Part shown: positions 5,068 to 6,662 of the stretch, piece by piece
Numbering within the stretch: the first letter of the stretch is position 1
Layout: every line of letters starts with the position of its first letter
Assembly (NCBI GenBank): GCA_050696075.1
Contig: JBOGUF010000008.1
Location: 1-6,662 of the forward strand
Source: JBOGUF01 sp050696075
Lineage (GTDB): Bacteria; Chloroflexota; Chloroflexia; Thermomicrobiales; UBA6265
Direction: 5' to 3'
Length of the DNA: 6,662 nucleotides
Translations under genes and position numbers: made by a program
The notes under the pieces: generated by a model
What the model was told of the DNA's origin: nothing
The model's input: only the letters and a program-made list of their open reading frames with translations
Databases searched by the model: none

Positions 5068-6215
5068 GGGTCCCCCCGTGACTTGGACGGGCGCGTCGTC
5101 GTAGGGGAGGGACCCGCGCCCTCCCGTCGCGCGAAGCACGACACGCCGCGCATGCGGCCCTTGGGGCCTACGGACGACAGGCGTCGCGACGCCCATGTCC
5201 GTTCCAAATACACCGCCACCGCGAAGAAGAGGAGCATGAGCCCTTCGAGCATCTCGACGTAGTAGGTGGGGATACCGGCGCGGCGGGGCATGACGTCGCC
5301 GCCGACGATGAGGGCGGCGAAGGCGACGGCGAAGGGAATGAGCCAGAGACTGCTCAAGCGGGCGAGGTAGACGAGGGCGAAGGCGGTGAAGCCGTAGCCG
5401 GGGTTCCAGTTGCCCTGGAAGAGTCCCTTGACGCTGAGCACGTCGATCGCGCCCGCCAGTCCGGCGCAGCCGCCGCTGAGGAGAAGCGCCGCCAGCGTCA
5501 ACCGCCCGACCGGCATCCCGGCGTGCGCCGCCGCGCGCCGGTTCCGGCCCAGAATCGAGAGCATGAAGCCCGGCACGGTGGCGCGGAAGAGGACGAAGAC
5601 GGCAAGGACGACGAGCAGCCCTAGGACCAGTCCGACGTGAACCTCGGTGCCGGGAACGTCGGGCAGGCGATGCTCCCGCGGGATAAGCCTGGTCTGCGGC
5701 GGGACGACGTTGGGATCCTTGGCCGGGCCCCTGACGAGCCAGGCGGTGACGTTGAGGGCGACGTAGTTCATCATCAACGTCGTGATGATCTCGTTCAAAC
5801 CCCAGCGCACACGCAATACGCCCGGCACGACCGCCCAGGCGAGACCGCCCGCGAAACCGGCCAGGGCGACGAGGGGGAGCATCAGCATGTTCGGCAGGTT
5901 GCCGGCAAGTTCCGGACCGACAACACCGGCGCAGAGCGCGCCGATCAAGACCTGGCCGTCGATGCCGATGTTCCAAACCCCGGCCTTGAGGGCGATCAAC
6001 AAGCCGGCGCCGACGATGAGCAGGGGCGCGCTCTTCTTCAACGTCTCGGTGACGCCGTCGACGTCGCCGAACCCGGCGTCGAAGAGGATGCGGTAGGCGG
6101 CGAGGGCGTCGTTGCCGCGTGCTTCGAGGAAGAGCCCGCCGGTCAGCAGCGCCAGGGCGATGGCGACGAGCGAGCTCGCCAGCGGCAGCGTCGGGCGGAG
6201 GGTGAACGCGCTCAT
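5064..6215 (-). CDS. ABC transporter permease, NupB/YufP-like (COG4603 type)
   Basis: This is a 383-residue inner-membrane permease that pairs with the next gene's product to form the importer channel. A first hydrophobic segment lies at 13-30. Then come LKAGVWNIGIDGQVLIGAL (76-94), GLNEIITTLMMNYVALN (139-155), a long hydrophobic segment at 192-211, the coupling motif GRNRRAAAHAGMP (223-235), GNWNPGYGFTAFALVYLARL (268-287), and a last hydrophobic segment at about 321-337. The C-terminal 40 residues are a polar Arg/Ser/Pro-rich tail beyond the last membrane segment. The ATG at 6215 overlaps the ATPase stop codon as ATGA and has no clear ribosome site of its own, which suggests translational coupling. 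Confidence 0.93.
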   Translation of the reverse strand: MSAFTLRPTLPLASSLVAIALALLTGGLFLEARGNDALAAYRILFDAGFGDVDGVTETLKKSAPLLIVGAGLLIALKAGVWNIGIDGQVLIGALCAGVVGPELAGNLPNMLMLPLVALAGFAGGLAWAVVPGVLRVRWGLNEIITTLMMNYVALNVTAWLVRGPAKDPNVVPPQTRLIPREHRLPDVPGTEVHVGLVLGLLVVLAVFVLFRATVPGFMLSILGRNRRAAAHAGMPVGRLTLAALLLSGGCAGLAGAIDVLSVKGLFQGNWNPGYGFTAFALVYLARLSSLWLIPFAVAFAALIVGGDVMPRRAGIPTYYVEMLEGLMLLFFAVAVYLERTWASRRLSSVGPKGRMRGVSCFARREGAGPSPTTTRPSKSRGDP

Positions 6216-6662
6216 GCCGGGACCGACGCCGAGCCGGTGAGCATCAACCGGCCGATATCCGCGACGTTGGCTCCTTCTCGCGGCGTGACGTGGACGATCG
6301 CGCCGCGAAAGATGACAACAATGCGGTCGCTTGTCTCCAGCAATTCATCCAGTTCTGACGAGATGAGCAGGACCGCGTTACCTGCGTCGGCGTGCGCCCG
6401 CAGGGTGTGCAGGACGAACTGGGCAGTGCGGACGTCGAGGCCGGCGGTCGGCTTGTTGCAGACCAGAACGGCGGGCTCGAGCGCCAACTCGCGGGCCAGG
6501 AGGAGCTTCTGGATGTTGCCGCCGGAGAGGGTGCCCGCGGGGGCATCTGGTCCGGAGGTGCGGACGTCAAACGCCTCGATCAGCCGCAGGGTTTCGTGCT
6601 CGATGGCGCGACGCTTGAGCCAGAACCGACGCGAGAAGGGCGGCCGCCCGATTGACTTGAGG
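6212..6662 (-). CDS. ABC transporter ATP-binding protein, NupA/YufO-like, C-terminal end (5' partial)
   Basis: The last 149 residues of the ATPase that powers the importer are visible; the frame is open to the window edge and the start lies beyond it. The segment is the second nucleotide-binding domain of the usual two-domain ATPase of this family. Counting visible residues from the edge: FDVRTSGPDAPAGTLSGGN (31-49) carries the LSGGN signature, QKLLLAREL follows, AVLVCNKPTAGLDV (64-77) is the Walker B/D-loop region, and LLISSELDELLETSDRI (98-114) covers the switch region. The Walker B Asp-Glu pair is replaced by Asn-Lys and the switch His by Glu, so this site is probably not hydrolytic. Similar substitutions occur in this family as I recall it. 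A TTG at 6487 would only give an artificial internal start. Confidence 0.92.
   Translation of the reverse strand, partial: LKSIGRPPFSRRFWLKRRAIEHETLRLIEAFDVRTSGPDAPAGTLSGGNIQKLLLARELALEPAVLVCNKPTAGLDVRTAQFVLHTLRAHADAGNAVLLISSELDELLETSDRIVVIFRGAIVHVTPREGANVADIGRLMLTGSASVPA

Noticed and set aside
5068..5976. Upstream extension of the NupC-like permease frame (618-residue reading).
   Set aside because: The added residues are Arg/Pro/Gly-rich with no hydrophobic pattern and overlap the well-supported NupB-like permease gene on the same strand; the ATGA overlap fixes the start at 5067.
1..6662. tRNA, rRNA, CRISPR array, insertion-sequence ends, transposase or phage genes.
   Set aside because: I saw no tRNA-like cloverleaf, no regularly spaced repeats, no transposase motifs and no flanking target duplications in the window.

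Overview
The window is GC-rich (third codon positions almost all G or C) and reads as chromosomal DNA of a high-GC bacterium. The RpoD-type motifs, the LuxR-type helix-turn-helix wording and the 'EGTPSASPAAG' segment after a signal peptide look most like Thermomicrobia-type Chloroflexota (the Sphaerobacter/Thermomicrobium group). This placement comes from sequence style only, not from a search.

Layout: bases 1-1473 (+) hold the 3' part of one long open frame with an unusual architecture. A zinc-finger anti-sigma-like motif lies at the window edge. It is followed by sigma region 1.2, a long insert, sigma region 2, a very short linker where sigma region 3 should be, sigma region 4, and a complete LuxR/GerE-type DNA-binding domain. 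Facing it is a fold-type I (class V) aminotransferase (1513-2700, -) that resembles pyridoxamine-pyruvate aminotransferase. Bases 2701-2919 hold no intact gene. They contain an apparent 3' remnant of a lost + strand gene (2743-2847) and a strong hairpin (2861-2905) placed symmetrically between that remnant's stop and the stop of the next gene.

Bases 2920-6662 (-) encode a BMP/PnrA-type ABC importer read from right to left: the C-terminal part of the ATPase (cut by the window edge), a NupB/YufP-like permease, a NupC/YufQ-like permease, then a BMP-family substrate-binding protein. The ATPase-permease-permease genes are joined by two 4-base ATGA stop/start overlaps. The binding-protein gene is set apart by about 120 bases that contain a stem-loop overlapping the permease stop codon, a tandem heptamer, and perhaps a promoter.

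Working together: the ABC genes should form one importer for nucleosides or a chemically similar small molecule. The aminotransferase could act on a related nitrogen compound (vitamin B6 amine or a purine-breakdown intermediate), but the hairpin and 200-base gap argue against assuming a shared transcript. The most unusual item is the sigma factor, which combines an apparent anti-sigma zinc motif, loss of domain 3 and a second DNA-binding domain in a single chain.
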